14,176 nt of DNA from an uncultured Lachnospiraceae bacterium (GCA_910589635.1 CAJUTD010000013.1:36425-50600), one strand, 5' to 3'. Numbered from the stretch's first letter, positions 5,536 through 14,087 are shown. Notes: a model not told the origin generated them from the sequence alone. Translations and numbers: made by a program.

Positions 5536-7198
5536 AGGTCAAAAAGCAACTACCCCCGATGAACTCACGCAGAATCGAATTCCTACCGATATCCTCGCTG
5601 GGCACCGGAAGAAAATAATCAAGAAATTTCAGCAGCCGTTTAGCCTCCACATACTCAGGGCAGCTCTTATCAATTTCAAACAGCAACGGCTCAGCATACT
5701 GTTTAAGTACTGCAAGCTCATAAATTAAAGCAGAATTAAACATAATATCTGCTTCCTCCTGGAAAGGAAAAATATATTGTTCCTCACCCTTGCGCACAGA
5801 TCCCCACATGGCGATCGTCTCTTTCGCCGAAATGTTCCTCGTGCGGGCGTCCCGCACCATGCGCCGTATCATTCTCCCATCCGTGGTAGGTAAACTGTTA
5901 TGCTCATCAATATTCAGCTGTGTCAGCGCACTGATATATATTTTCAGCTTGCTGGATTTCGGCAGGGAATAAGATAATTTGTCATTCAGGCCATGGATTC
6001 CCTCTAACACCAGAATATCATTTTTCCCGAGTTGCTTATAATTCCCCTTATACTCGCGCTTTCCCGTGCGAAAATTATAAACGGGAAGTTCCACCCGCTC
6101 ACCCGCTAACAAAGCCGACATATCGCGGTTAAATAACTCAATGTCCAACGCTTCGAGACATTCAAAATTATATGTTCCATCCGGGTGCTTCGGCGTGTCT
6201 ACACGATCCACATAATAATCATCCAAGGCAATTGGGTGCGGCTTTAAGCCCAACGCCATAAGCTGAATCGAAAGGCGATGGGAGAACGTGGTCTTCCCGG
6301 AAGAAGACGGGCCTGCGATCATCACAAATTTCTTATCCGGCGTAGCGGCTATATCCTCTGCCATACTGCCAATCTTACGCTCCATCAAAGCCTCAGACAC
6401 CAGAATCACATCACGGATACGCCCCTGGGCAATCGCGTCATTGAGCGCGCCAATCGTTGCAATATCCAGTTTAGCCCCCCATTCCGCCGACTCTTTGAGC
6501 ACATGAAATAATTTGTGCGAGGGTACAAATTTTGAGGGCGTCTTCGTGTCCTTATCTGGAAACAGAAGCACAAACCCTCCTTCATACAATTCCAGCTCAA
6601 AATATTTTAGGTAACCGGTATCCGGCACCATATAGCCATAAAAATAATCTTCATACTTTCCAATACTGTAGATATTTACCTTTGAGCTGCGCCTGTAGGC
6701 AAATAGACGCTCTTTATCACGCATACCAAATTCCCGGAACCGCGCAACCGCCTCATCCGTGGAAATGCTTTTCTTCCTGATGGGAATCTTCTTCTCCACA
6801 AGTTTCAGCATCTCGCTTTTTAGCCTGGAAATATACTCTTTATCCGGCGATTGGCCGGACAGCTCGCAAAAATATCCCTGGCTGATGGAGTGCTCTACAC
6901 GCACGGTAACCTGTTTTCCATCTTCCTCCGACAGATTGTGGACAGCACGCTGCATGAGAAAGCTTACGCTGCGCCGATATGCTTTTCTCCCCGCCTTATC
7001 CCTGGTCGTCACAAAAGTGAGCTCTCCGTCTGCCTTCACTGTCTTATGCAGTTCCTTCAGGCGGTTATTAAACATCACCATCACAATATCATCTTCATAC
7101 CCCATCTGATATTCAGCGGCAATCTCTGAAAACGCCGTGCCAGCCGGATACTGCCGTTCCTCCCCACTAATCTTGACCTGGTATGTCGCTTTTTTCAT
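5534..7198 (-). CDS. Uridine kinase-like P-loop protein with N-terminal TGS/ThrRS-like domains
   Basis: This 554-residue cytoplasmic protein couples a threonyl-tRNA-synthetase-like N-terminus to a nucleoside-kinase domain. Residues 1-65 look like a TGS domain. Residues about 70-185 resemble the second additional domain of ThrRS/AlaRS (HSISQGYFCEL at 103-113). The kinase half (about 285-530) has Walker A GPSSSGKTT at 296-304, the DDYY substrate motif at 326-329, LVLEGIHGLND at 397-406, and a basic lid-like segment (RRMVRDARTRN, 445-455). Uridine kinases phosphorylate uridine/cytidine to UMP/CMP. This fused class is widespread in Clostridia, but its real substrate is not established, so the gene name udk is avoided. 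AGGAGG precedes the ATG. It lies 50 bases after the Nif3-family gene and is probably the last member of the housekeeping cluster; no terminator is visible before the AraC-family gene. Confidence 0.9.
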   Translation of the reverse strand: MKKATYQVKISGEERQYPAGTAFSEIAAEYQMGYEDDIVMVMFNNRLKELHKTVKADGELTFVTTRDKAGRKAYRRSVSFLMQRAVHNLSEEDGKQVTVRVEHSISQGYFCELSGQSPDKEYISRLKSEMLKLVEKKIPIRKKSISTDEAVARFREFGMRDKERLFAYRRSSKVNIYSIGKYEDYFYGYMVPDTGYLKYFELELYEGGFVLLFPDKDTKTPSKFVPSHKLFHVLKESAEWGAKLDIATIGALNDAIAQGRIRDVILVSEALMERKIGSMAEDIAATPDKKFVMIAGPSSSGKTTFSHRLSIQLMALGLKPHPIALDDYYVDRVDTPKHPDGTYNFECLEALDIELFNRDMSALLAGERVELPVYNFRTGKREYKGNYKQLGKNDILVLEGIHGLNDKLSYSLPKSSKLKIYISALTQLNIDEHNSLPTTDGRMIRRMVRDARTRNISAKETIAMWGSVRKGEEQYIFPFQEEADIMFNSALIYELAVLKQYAEPLLFEIDKSCPEYVEAKRLLKFLDYFLPVPSEDIGRNSILREFIGGSCFLT

Positions 7199-7248
7199 AG
7201 CATCCTCCTACATTATATAATTTACATTTATTTTCTATCGCCCCAATC

Positions 7249-8031
7249 TTATATATAAAGAAACGGCTGCTTTACCGGCTGCCCTACAACGTCAACCTTT
7301 TCTAACCTCTCCTGTAAATAATTTACCATATAAGGGATAAACAGCTTTTCCACCCCATAATGTCCTGCATCAATTACTGCAAGTCCCTGTTCTGCTGCAT
7401 CAATTCCTTCATGATGGTCTATATCTCCGGTAATCAATACCTCCGCATTTGCCTGCAAGGCACATGTGATTACGCTTTTCCCGGACCCAGGACAAATTGC
7501 CGCTCTTTTCACTCTCTTTTGCAGATTGCCGAACACTTTAACGGTATCGACTGCAAAAGCTTGTTTTACCCGCTCTATGCAATCGGTCATTGCCATTTCC
7601 TCTGACAGCATACCGACCCTGCCGATTCCCTCAGACCCTTCTTCACTCTGGCATGTCACGTCCAACACCTGACAATCGGTGAGCATCATTCTCCCTGCTG
7701 CAAGTTCCGCCATACCCTTTACATCAAAATTCGTATGCATCGCATAACAGGAAATGTTATTTTGGATTAACTTGAACACCCGCCTACCGGTAAAATCCTG
7801 TGTATTGACCTTCTTCAACCCCTTAAAGATTAAGGGATGATGCGTAAGCAGTAAATCTGCTTTCTGTTCTGCCGCCTCCGTAATCGTCTCTTCCGTTGCA
7901 TCTAATGCTATGTATATTTTGTGTACTTCCTGTTCAAAGTCTCCCACCAAAAGTCCCACATTATCCCAGTCACAGGCAAATCTTTCCGACGACTGACTCT
8001 CTAACAATGATATGATCTCACGGCACGTCAT
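7249..8031 (-). CDS. Nif3-like dinuclear metal-centre protein (YqfO/YbgI family)
   Basis: This is a 260-residue cytoplasmic protein of the Nif3 family, which forms a toroidal hexamer with a two-metal site in each subunit. Metal ligands are visible as His64/His65 (LLTHHPLIFKG), His99 and Asp103 (HTNFD), and His224/Glu228 (DAGHYGVEK). DNVGLLVG at 23-30 and GDIDHHEG at 202-209 are also family signatures. At 260 residues it is the short form; Bacillus YqfO is about 110 residues longer because of an inserted PII-like domain. Members are often annotated as GTP cyclohydrolase 1 type 2, but the physiological role is not settled. AAGGAG lies 8 bases before the ATG. The start is 16 bases after the trmK stop, a pairing also kept in Bacillus (yqfN-yqfO), which suggests a conserved functional or regulatory link. 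Confidence 0.93.
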   Translation of the reverse strand: MTCREIISLLESQSSERFACDWDNVGLLVGDFEQEVHKIYIALDATEETITEAAEQKADLLLTHHPLIFKGLKKVNTQDFTGRRVFKLIQNNISCYAMHTNFDVKGMAELAAGRMMLTDCQVLDVTCQSEEGSEGIGRVGMLSEEMAMTDCIERVKQAFAVDTVKVFGNLQKRVKRAAICPGSGKSVITCALQANAEVLITGDIDHHEGIDAAEQGLAVIDAGHYGVEKLFIPYMVNYLQERLEKVDVVGQPVKQPFLYI

Positions 8032-8047
8032 AATTCATTCTCCTTTT

Positions 8048-8794
8048 CTACAATTTTAAGAGAACCTCGATTTCTTCAAGCTCTTCCCTAATCTGTGCTC
8101 TGCGCTCCGACACATCTCGCCTTGCGTTTTGGCCCAAACTCTCCAATATTTTCTGTTTCTGCTCCTTCTGCCGTAATAAATATTTATGGAGAATTGGATG
8201 CTTCTGGGCAAGCAGCAACGGCCCATATCTGAAATCAGCCTCTGTCATTGCCTGCAGGCCGTCCTCAGCGCCAGATTCCGCCAGCCTTGCCTGCAAACTG
8301 TCCTCCGTGTCAGATTCCTTCCATTTTACAGCCATCATACTGTAAAACTTTCCATCCTCGTATACCATGTCCTCACGCAGAATCCGGTAACCATGCTCCA
8401 CGAGAAAATGCCGAAACATCGGCAACTCCGACTGTGGCTGCAAAACTAGACAGTCCGCCGCATGGGCTGTCGCTTCTCCCTCAGTGAGAATTCGCTTCAT
8501 CAGCGAACCGCCCATACCGGCTATCACAATCGTCTGAGCCTCTCCCGGACGCAACTCCCTCAGTCCGTCCGAGAGACGCGTTTCTATCCGCTCATGCTGA
8601 TTATACTGCCGAATATGCTCGCGGGCACGCAGCAACGGCCCCTCATTTATATCCATGGCAATCGCTTTCCCTGCTTTTCCACACGCGATAAGAAAAAGCG
8701 GTATGTATCCGTGATCTGTCCCCACATCTGCCACAACCTCGGCGTCTTCCGCCAGGTCTGCAACAGCTTGCAGTCTCTGTGATAGCTGAATCAT
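8048..8794 (-). CDS. trmK: tRNA (adenine(22)-N1)-methyltransferase TrmK
   Basis: TrmK transfers a methyl group from S-adenosylmethionine to N1 of A22 in tRNA. The 248-residue protein has a Rossmann methyltransferase core: motif I VADVGTDHGYIP at 21-32, AIAMDINEGPLLRARE at 44-59, RLSDGLREL at 73-81, and the motif IV equivalent IAGMGG at 91-96. LQPQSE at 118-123 is typical of TrmK. Residues about 200-248 form the C-terminal helical hairpin/coiled coil that contacts tRNA in this family. Between them (160-185) there is a 13-residue unit repeated in tandem, noted separately. The only nearby binding site is GAGGG, about 12 bases before the ATG, so translation may depend on coupling to rpoD, which ends 16 bases upstream. 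The position between rpoD and the Nif3 gene is classic for Firmicutes. Confidence 0.93.
   Translation of the reverse strand: MIQLSQRLQAVADLAEDAEVVADVGTDHGYIPLFLIACGKAGKAIAMDINEGPLLRAREHIRQYNQHERIETRLSDGLRELRPGEAQTIVIAGMGGSLMKRILTEGEATAHAADCLVLQPQSELPMFRHFLVEHGYRILREDMVYEDGKFYSMMAVKWKESDTEDSLQARLAESGAEDGLQAMTEADFRYGPLLLAQKHPILHKYLLRQKEQKQKILESLGQNARRDVSERRAQIREELEEIEVLLKL
8240..8317 (-). repeat. In-frame 39-bp tandem duplication inside trmK
   Basis: Two adjacent 39-base units encode ESDTEDSLQARLA (residues 160-172) and ESGAEDGLQAMTE (173-185). At DNA level they share GAATCTG, GAGGAC and CAGGCAA blocks in the same register. The match is too extended for chance, so a recent-to-moderate tandem duplication is likely. 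It sits between the catalytic core and the C-terminal helices, where a longer linker would be tolerated. Confidence 0.7.
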
Positions 8795-8810
8795 TTTTCC
8801 ACATAACCCT

Positions 8811-9914
8811 CTAATCTAAATAATCTTTCAGTTTGCGGCTCCGGCTGGGATGGCGCAGTTTACGCAGCGCTTTGGCCTCAATCTGACGAATACGTTCCCT
8901 TGTCACATTAAATTCTTTGCCTACTTCCTCCAAAGTCCTGGCACGTCCGTCATCCAACCCAAAACGCAGGCGCAGTACTTTCTGCTCCCGCTCAGTCAAC
9001 GTGCTCAAAACCTCAACTAATTGTTCTTTCAATAATGTGAACGCCGCAGCCTCTGCCGGTACTGGTACATTATCATCCTGGATAAAATCACCCAAATGGC
9101 TGTCCTCTTCCTCACCAATCGGGGTCTCCAAAGACACCGGCTCCTGGGAAATCTTGAGAATCTCCCGCACTCGTTCTACCGGCATATTCATCTCATCTGC
9201 AATCTCCTCCGGGGTCGGTTCACGCCCTAATTCCTGCAAGAGCTGCCTGGAAACGCGGATAAGCTTGTTGATTGTCTCCACCATATGCACCGGAATACGG
9301 ATCGTCCTCGCCTGGTCGGCAATGGCCCTGGTAATTGCCTGGCGAATCCACCAGGTCGCATATGTGGAAAACTTATATCCTTTGCGGTAATCAAATTTTT
9401 CAACTGCCTTAATAAGACCCAGGTTTCCCTCCTGAATCAAATCCAGAAACAGCATCCCGCGCCCCACATAACGTTTGGCAATGGAGACTACCAGACGTAA
9501 GTTTGCTTCTGCCAGGCGTTTCTTGGCTTCCTGGTCTCCAAGCTCCATACGCTTTGCCAAATCAATTTCTTCTTCTGCGCTCAGAAGTGCAACTTTGCCA
9601 ATCTCTTTCAAATACATACGAACAGGATCTTCAATAGAAATTCCATCTGGAACGGAAAGGTCGATATTCTCAACTTCCACCTCGTCATCTTCGTCAATGA
9701 GAATATCCTCGTCGTCACCCTCCTCAGAAATCCGCAGCACATCAATGTTGTTGGTCTCCAGAAAATCTAAAATCTTTTCAAATTGTTCCGCGTCCAACTC
9801 CATGTCATGAAAGAAATCATTAATCTCCTGATATTCCAGGACATTCTTTTTCTTTTTTGCCATCGCTAACAATTCCTGTAGTTTCTCAAGAAATTTTGCA
9901 CTTTTTTCTTCCAT
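8811..9914 (-). CDS. rpoD: Primary RNA polymerase sigma factor RpoD/SigA
   Basis: This is the housekeeping sigma-70 factor that directs RNA polymerase to -35/-10 promoters. With the start at 9914 it has 367 residues, normal for Firmicutes. A short region 1.1 (about 5-60) is followed by an acidic stretch (63-84). Region 1.2 starts at DPVRMYLKEIG (96-106). Region 2 spans about 136-206, with GNLGLIKAVEKFD (163-175) and the -10 recognition segment YKFSTYATWWIRQAI (180-194). Region 3 is about 215-290. Region 4 has LRLRFGLDDG and the -35 helix-turn-helix TLEEVGKEFNVTRERIRQIE (327-346). The frame also has an ATG at 9932, but that lacks a binding site, while the ATG at 9914 follows GGAAGGAAG and gives the MEEK start typical of relatives. 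It lies between dnaG and trmK in the conserved macromolecular-synthesis order. Confidence 0.97.
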   Translation of the reverse strand: MEEKSAKFLEKLQELLAMAKKKKNVLEYQEINDFFHDMELDAEQFEKILDFLETNNIDVLRISEEGDDEDILIDEDDEVEVENIDLSVPDGISIEDPVRMYLKEIGKVALLSAEEEIDLAKRMELGDQEAKKRLAEANLRLVVSIAKRYVGRGMLFLDLIQEGNLGLIKAVEKFDYRKGYKFSTYATWWIRQAITRAIADQARTIRIPVHMVETINKLIRVSRQLLQELGREPTPEEIADEMNMPVERVREILKISQEPVSLETPIGEEEDSHLGDFIQDDNVPVPAEAAAFTLLKEQLVEVLSTLTEREQKVLRLRFGLDDGRARTLEEVGKEFNVTRERIRQIEAKALRKLRHPSRSRKLKDYLD

Positions 9915-9965
9915 TTCGTTTCTTCCTTCCATTAGTTGTTTATATTTTGTCCTTTATTTATAGTA

Positions 9966-11738
9966 TTATACGTGTTTCTGCCCCCGCAGCTTCTGCAAGC
10001 CCTTCTTATCTGCGATAAGTTTTTGCAGCCCTTCCATGTCGGAAGGCTGTAAATGCTTGGAGCGGTAGCCTATGCTATTCTCTTTCAAACGTATGACTGT
10101 CTCCCACAAAGCCTTCTCTTTCTCCGCCGGGGTAACTACCTCCTTGAGCCTGGCATTAAACAAAGCCGCTATCTCCCGCTGCTGTTCTTCCTCTGTAAAC
10201 ATACTGACAATCCCGGCAGGATTGAGCCTGCCTTCCTGATATTGAGAAAAAACCTGTTCTGCCGCCCGCCGATACAATTCCTCCGTGAAATCCTCCGGTC
10301 CCAAATATGGACTAATCTGCGCAAAAAGCTGCGGCTCTTCAATCAGCCATGTGAGCATTAACTTTTGAGACTGCTTCATGCCGTCTTCCTTCTTTTTCTT
10401 CTCACTGACTCCTGATTTCAAGGGCCGGCTCTCCCTGGTAAGACCGGCACGCGTACCCTGATGCCTCACCAGATTGCGTAGATTTTCAAATCCTGTTTGG
10501 TACTTTTCGGCAACCGCCTCTATGTAGTTATTTCGCTCGAGCTCCTCCTCAAACTCCAGAATCCGCCGGGCGACCGCATTGTAAAAGGCCGTTTTGCTCT
10601 CAGGATCGCGAAGATCATATTCCTGCTCTAAAACTTCTATCTCAAATAGAAAGCTGTTCTGCGCATGATCAATACACTTTTGGTAAGCATCCGCGCCCTT
10701 GGCCTTGATAAATTCATCCGGGTCTTTATACGGCTTCATCTTCACAATCTTCGCCGTAATTCCCGCCTCCTTCAAAAGCGGGATGGCACGCAGCGCAGCC
10801 TTAACTCCGGCGCCATCGCTGTCAAACGTACAGTATACCTCTTTCGTATAGCGTTTGAGAAGATTCGCGTGTCCGGGAGTAAATGATGTGCCCAAAGAGG
10901 CTACCGCATTGTCAAACCCCGCCTGATGCAGTGCGATCACATCCATATATCCCTCACACAACAGAATATAATGCTTTCTTGTGCTCCTGGCAAAATTCAT
11001 TCCGTACAAATTGCGGCTCTTGTCAAAAATCATTGTCTCCGGTGAGTTGAGGTACTTAGGCTCCCCCTCCCCCATCACACGTCCTCCAAATCCAATGACA
11101 CGGTTATTGACATCCATAATTGGGTACATCACCCGATTCCAGAACTTGTCACGCCCTCCGCGCTGCTCATCAATGGTGACAAGGCCGGAATCCTTGAGCA
11201 ATTCATCCTCATAGCCCTGTTTTCGCAAATAGCGATACAAATCGTCGCTGAACTTGTTGGCATATCCGAGCCCAAATTTCTTCAAGGTCTCGGGGGCAAG
11301 CCCCCGCCGCACAAAATACTGCATGGCATTCTGCCCCTGCTCCATTCTCAGTTGGGCATAAAAATATTTCGCCGCCGTCTTATTGACCTCTAATATTCTT
11401 GCCCGCCGATCCGCTTCCCGCCTGGCGCCCTCAGACATCTCCAGCTTAGGAAGCTCTATCCCGGCCCTCTGAGCAAGCGCCTGTAAAGCCTCCTGAAATG
11501 TATAATTCTCATACTGCATTAAAAATGTGATAACATTCCCACCTGCCCCACAGCCAAAACAATAATACATCTGCTTGCCCTGGCTCACGGAAAAAGATGG
11601 CGTCTTCTCATTATGAAAAGGACAGAGTCCAAAATGGGTACTGCCCTTTTTCTGCAAACGCACATAATCCGAGATTACATTTACAATATCATTGGCGGAA
11701 CGGACTTGTTCAATCAGTTCATCGGAATAATACGGCAT
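9966..11738 (-). CDS. dnaG: DNA primase DnaG
   Basis: DnaG synthesises RNA primers at the replication fork and is recruited by the replicative helicase. The 590-residue protein shows the CHC2 zinc finger (C39, H42, C60, C63, with CPFHNEKTPSFS at 39-50). The RNA polymerase core follows with EPKYLNSPET at 226-235. The Toprim domain has Glu262 (EGYMDVIALHQAG) and Asp306/Asp308 (TFDSDGAG), plus DPDEF at 339-343. A charged linker (about 435-455) leads to the helicase-binding C-terminal domain (about 456-560). The protein ends in a short repeated motif GLQKL (570-574 and 580-584). AAAGGAG sits 6 bases before the ATG. The gene begins 35 bases after the dgt-like stop and ends 51 bases before the rpoD start. 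Length and domains are complete, with no sign of damage. Confidence 0.97.
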   Translation of the reverse strand: MPYYSDELIEQVRSANDIVNVISDYVRLQKKGSTHFGLCPFHNEKTPSFSVSQGKQMYYCFGCGAGGNVITFLMQYENYTFQEALQALAQRAGIELPKLEMSEGARREADRRARILEVNKTAAKYFYAQLRMEQGQNAMQYFVRRGLAPETLKKFGLGYANKFSDDLYRYLRKQGYEDELLKDSGLVTIDEQRGGRDKFWNRVMYPIMDVNNRVIGFGGRVMGEGEPKYLNSPETMIFDKSRNLYGMNFARSTRKHYILLCEGYMDVIALHQAGFDNAVASLGTSFTPGHANLLKRYTKEVYCTFDSDGAGVKAALRAIPLLKEAGITAKIVKMKPYKDPDEFIKAKGADAYQKCIDHAQNSFLFEIEVLEQEYDLRDPESKTAFYNAVARRILEFEEELERNNYIEAVAEKYQTGFENLRNLVRHQGTRAGLTRESRPLKSGVSEKKKKEDGMKQSQKLMLTWLIEEPQLFAQISPYLGPEDFTEELYRRAAEQVFSQYQEGRLNPAGIVSMFTEEEQQREIAALFNARLKEVVTPAEKEKALWETVIRLKENSIGYRSKHLQPSDMEGLQKLIADKKGLQKLRGQKHV

Positions 11739-11773
11739 CCAACTCTCCTTTCCCTATCACATATTCGCTCACT

Positions 11774-12781
11774 TTAATTGACCTGCCATGCCTTCGGCAA
11801 AAAATATTGTTCAAATTTGGCAATCGCATACTGATCCGTCATACCTGCAATATAGTCACAGACAACACGCTCCTTTGTCTGCCCCTGCTCCATCATTGCA
11901 AGATACCACGCCGGCAATTCTTCAATGTGCTGTTTGTAATATTGAAATAGACGGCTAATCAGTCCTTCGGCACGCTCCTCCTCCCCTTTCGCCACAGGGT
12001 TGCAGTATACTTTCTCAAACATAAACTTGCGCAATGCCCGCATCGCCGTCTCTACCTCCTGCGACATACAGATATCATTCTTCCCCAAACTGTTGGTGAT
12101 GATATTGTGAATTAGGTTGTCCAAACGCTCCCTTGTAGTCATTCCCAAAACTTCGCGAAACTCTATGGGAATGTCTTCCTCAGCCAACACGCGCGCGCGG
12201 ATGGCATCATCTATATCATGATTAATGTAAGCAATTTTGTCGGAAAAGCGCACAATCTTTCCCTCCAAGGTGGAGGGCATCAGGCTGGTCTGATGGTTCA
12301 AAATCCCATCCCTGACTTCCCAGGTCAAATTCAACCCTTCTCCATCCTTCTCAAGCCGCTGTACAATGCGCACGCTCTGCTCATTATGTCGAAATCCGCC
12401 CTCGCAAATAGCATTCAAAATCCTTTCTCCGGCATGTCCGAACGGAGTATGTCCCAAATCATGGCCAAGCGCAATCGCCTCCGTCAAATCCTCATTCAGC
12501 CTGAGCGCCTTGGCAATCGTGCGGGCATTCTGAGAAACCTCCAGCGTATGGGTCAGCCGCGTTCGGTAATGGTCTCCCCGTGGTGTCAGGAAAACCTGTG
12601 TCTTATGTTTCAGGCGCCGAAAAGATTTGCAATGCAAAATTCTGTCGCGGTCCCTCTGGAATACCGGTCGGATGTCACACTGTGCTTCCTCTCTTTCGCG
12701 CCCCTTTGTTTTCTCACTCAACGAAGCAAAAGGACTTAAATAGGTTCGTTCCAACAGCTCTATATTCTCTCTGATGAGCAA
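11774..12781 (-). CDS. dgt: dGTPase-like deoxynucleoside triphosphate triphosphohydrolase (HD domain)
   Basis: Members of this family hydrolyse dNTPs to deoxynucleosides and tripolyphosphate, which limits the dNTP pool for replication. The 335-residue protein belongs to the shorter dGTPase-like type. It has a phosphohydrolase HD site: His78 (RLTHTLEVSQ), His107-Asp108 (GHDLGHTPFGHAGE), and Asp181 (RFSDKIAYINHD). An early SPFAS segment and the basic FRRLKHKTQVF stretch (54-64) are also typical. The start is TTG at 12781-12779, supported by AGGTGA 6 bases upstream; no in-frame ATG fits, because the nearby ATG is followed at once by TAG. The gene heads the dnaG-rpoD cluster, so dNTP control, priming and transcription genes share a transcript. 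Substrate preference (dGTP or broader) cannot be read from sequence. Confidence 0.93.
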   Translation of the reverse strand: MLIRENIELLERTYLSPFASLSEKTKGREREEAQCDIRPVFQRDRDRILHCKSFRRLKHKTQVFLTPRGDHYRTRLTHTLEVSQNARTIAKALRLNEDLTEAIALGHDLGHTPFGHAGERILNAICEGGFRHNEQSVRIVQRLEKDGEGLNLTWEVRDGILNHQTSLMPSTLEGKIVRFSDKIAYINHDIDDAIRARVLAEEDIPIEFREVLGMTTRERLDNLIHNIITNSLGKNDICMSQEVETAMRALRKFMFEKVYCNPVAKGEEERAEGLISRLFQYYKQHIEELPAWYLAMMEQGQTKERVVCDYIAGMTDQYAIAKFEQYFLPKAWQVN

Positions 12782-12795
12782 ACTACATCACCTCT
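12779..12795 (-). promoter_or_regulatory. Ribosome binding site and TTG start codon of the dgt-like gene
   Basis: AGAGGTGA (12795-12788) precedes TTG (12781-12779) by 6 bases. The GTG and ATG within GTGATGTAG are not usable: ATG is followed by a stop and GTG lies in a different frame. The TTG start is therefore the only one that keeps the conserved N-terminus. Confidence 0.75.
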
Positions 12796-12814
12796 AAATG
12801 ATATATTCCGCACA

Positions 12815-12844
12815 AATCTATCATTTCCTTTATTTTTTCTTCAA
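12815..12844 (-). promoter_or_regulatory. Candidate promoter of the dgt-dnaG-rpoD cluster
   Basis: On the minus strand TTGAAG (12844-12839) is followed after 18 bases by TAGATT (12820-12815), each 4 of 6 to consensus. Initiation near 12808 would give a leader of about 27 bases that includes the ribosome binding site. It lies in the 95-base gap between the reductase gene and the cluster, the only place for a promoter here. The match is modest. Confidence 0.35.
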
Positions 12845-12876
12845 AATCCGCAGAATTTTACAATCTGAAAGCCCCG

Positions 12877-14055
12877 TTAATATTTGCCGATGCATTTTGA
12901 GATTGCACGCGCAATATGATACGGCGGGGTTTCCATATGTTTTTTCACATTTTGCAGACTTTCACGTATAGAAATGTTTTGCGGGCAATGCTGTTCACAT
13001 TTCCCACATCTCAGGCATTTGGAGGCATTGCTTGGATTCATGCGCAATGTCGTACACATCATATACGCTTTCATCCCCTGATACCAACTGTCCGTATATC
13101 TCGTATTGTAAGCGGCGAAACAACCAGGGATATCTACGCCCGCCGGACAAGGCATACAGTAACCGCATCCTGTACAGGGTACTTTTATGTAGCGATTGAT
13201 TTCAGCTTTGACCTTCTCGATCACTTCCCGGTCATGCTCCGTCATACAGCCGGCGTCTGCCTCCCTGGCAATCCTCACATTCTCTTCTACCTGGGCAACA
13301 TCGTTCATACCAGAAAGCACCACGGTCACTTCCGGCTGATCCCACAGCCACCGCAGTCCCCATTCCGCAGGGCTCCGTTTTGGTTCTTCATTCTCCAGTA
13401 TCTTTGCCGCGCTTTTGGGCAGCCCCTGCACCAGGCGCCCTCCTCTGAGCGGCTCCATGATAATTACCGGCAGCCCCTTCTCATGCGCATACTTTAATCC
13501 TCTTCTTCCCGCCTGCGAATGTTCATCCATATAATTGTACTGAATCTGGCAGAAATCCCAGTCATAGGCGTCGAGAACTTTGATAAAATTATCTGTACCT
13601 CCATGGAAAGAAAATCCTATATTATGAATCTGCCCTTTTGCCTTCTTCTCTTCAATCCATTCTTGAATGCCAAATTCCTGTAGACGCCCCCAAGTTGCCA
13701 CATCATTGAGCATATGCATCAGATAATATTCTACATGGTCGGTTTGCAGACGCTCTAACTCTTCCATAAAATACCGCTCCATATCTCCCTTTTTCTTAAC
13801 ATAATAATGGGGCAGTTTTGTCGCTATCTTTACCTTATCACGATATCCCTTCGCCAGGAACTTGCCCAAGCATGCTTCGCTCCCTCCATAAGTATATGCA
13901 GTATCAAAGTAATTCACGCCATGTTCTATGGCAATCTTCATTTGTTCTTCCGCTTTTTCCTGGTCTATACCCGCGCCTTTCTTGGGAAAGCGCAGGCAGC
14001 CATAGCCTAAAATTGATAATTTCTCCTGATTGGATGGATTTAATCGGTATAACAT
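12877..14055 (-). CDS. Aldo/keto reductase with C-terminal 2x[4Fe-4S] ferredoxin-like domain
   Basis: This is a 392-residue cytoplasmic oxidoreductase. Residues about 1-285 form the aldo/keto reductase barrel with the catalytic tetrad Asp51, Tyr56, Lys80 and His114 (FDTAYTYGGSE, KIATKLP, YYLMHML). Substrate-barrel motifs IGFSFHGG (146-153) and the NADP-side segment VLSGMNDVAQVEENV (246-260) follow. The C-terminus adds two cysteine clusters, C294/C297/C300/C303 followed by Pro, and C347/C350/C353/C357 followed by Pro, which should ligate two 4Fe-4S centres. Such proteins are frequent in anaerobic Clostridia; electron exchange with ferredoxin is plausible, but substrate and direction are unknown. 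AGGAGGAG precedes the ATG. The gene begins only about 33 bases after the tRNA-Leu terminator, with no clear promoter of its own, so read-through from the tRNA unit may contribute. Confidence 0.93.
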   Translation of the reverse strand: MLYRLNPSNQEKLSILGYGCLRFPKKGAGIDQEKAEEQMKIAIEHGVNYFDTAYTYGGSEACLGKFLAKGYRDKVKIATKLPHYYVKKKGDMERYFMEELERLQTDHVEYYLMHMLNDVATWGRLQEFGIQEWIEEKKAKGQIHNIGFSFHGGTDNFIKVLDAYDWDFCQIQYNYMDEHSQAGRRGLKYAHEKGLPVIIMEPLRGGRLVQGLPKSAAKILENEEPKRSPAEWGLRWLWDQPEVTVVLSGMNDVAQVEENVRIAREADAGCMTEHDREVIEKVKAEINRYIKVPCTGCGYCMPCPAGVDIPGCFAAYNTRYTDSWYQGMKAYMMCTTLRMNPSNASKCLRCGKCEQHCPQNISIRESLQNVKKHMETPPYHIARAISKCIGKY

Positions 14056-14087
14056 TGCATCTCCTCCTCTTGCCTTTCCTAGAGACT

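Noticed and set aside
7199..7248. TATAAT (minus strand 7217-7212) just upstream of the kinase-like gene as a separate promoter
   Set aside because: The sequence 17 bases upstream is CGATAG, not a -35, and there is no TG extension. In AT-rich DNA a lone -10 is weak evidence.
9915..9932. rpoD start at the ATG at 9932
   Set aside because: No ribosome binding site precedes it, whereas GGAAGGAAG precedes the ATG at 9914, which also gives the N-terminus typical of relatives.
9915..9980. TATAAT (minus strand) at the dnaG/rpoD junction as an internal rpoD promoter
   Set aside because: No -35 at acceptable spacing (GAAGCT at 17 bases) and no extended -10. Internal sigA promoters exist in other bacteria, but this one is not supported by sequence.
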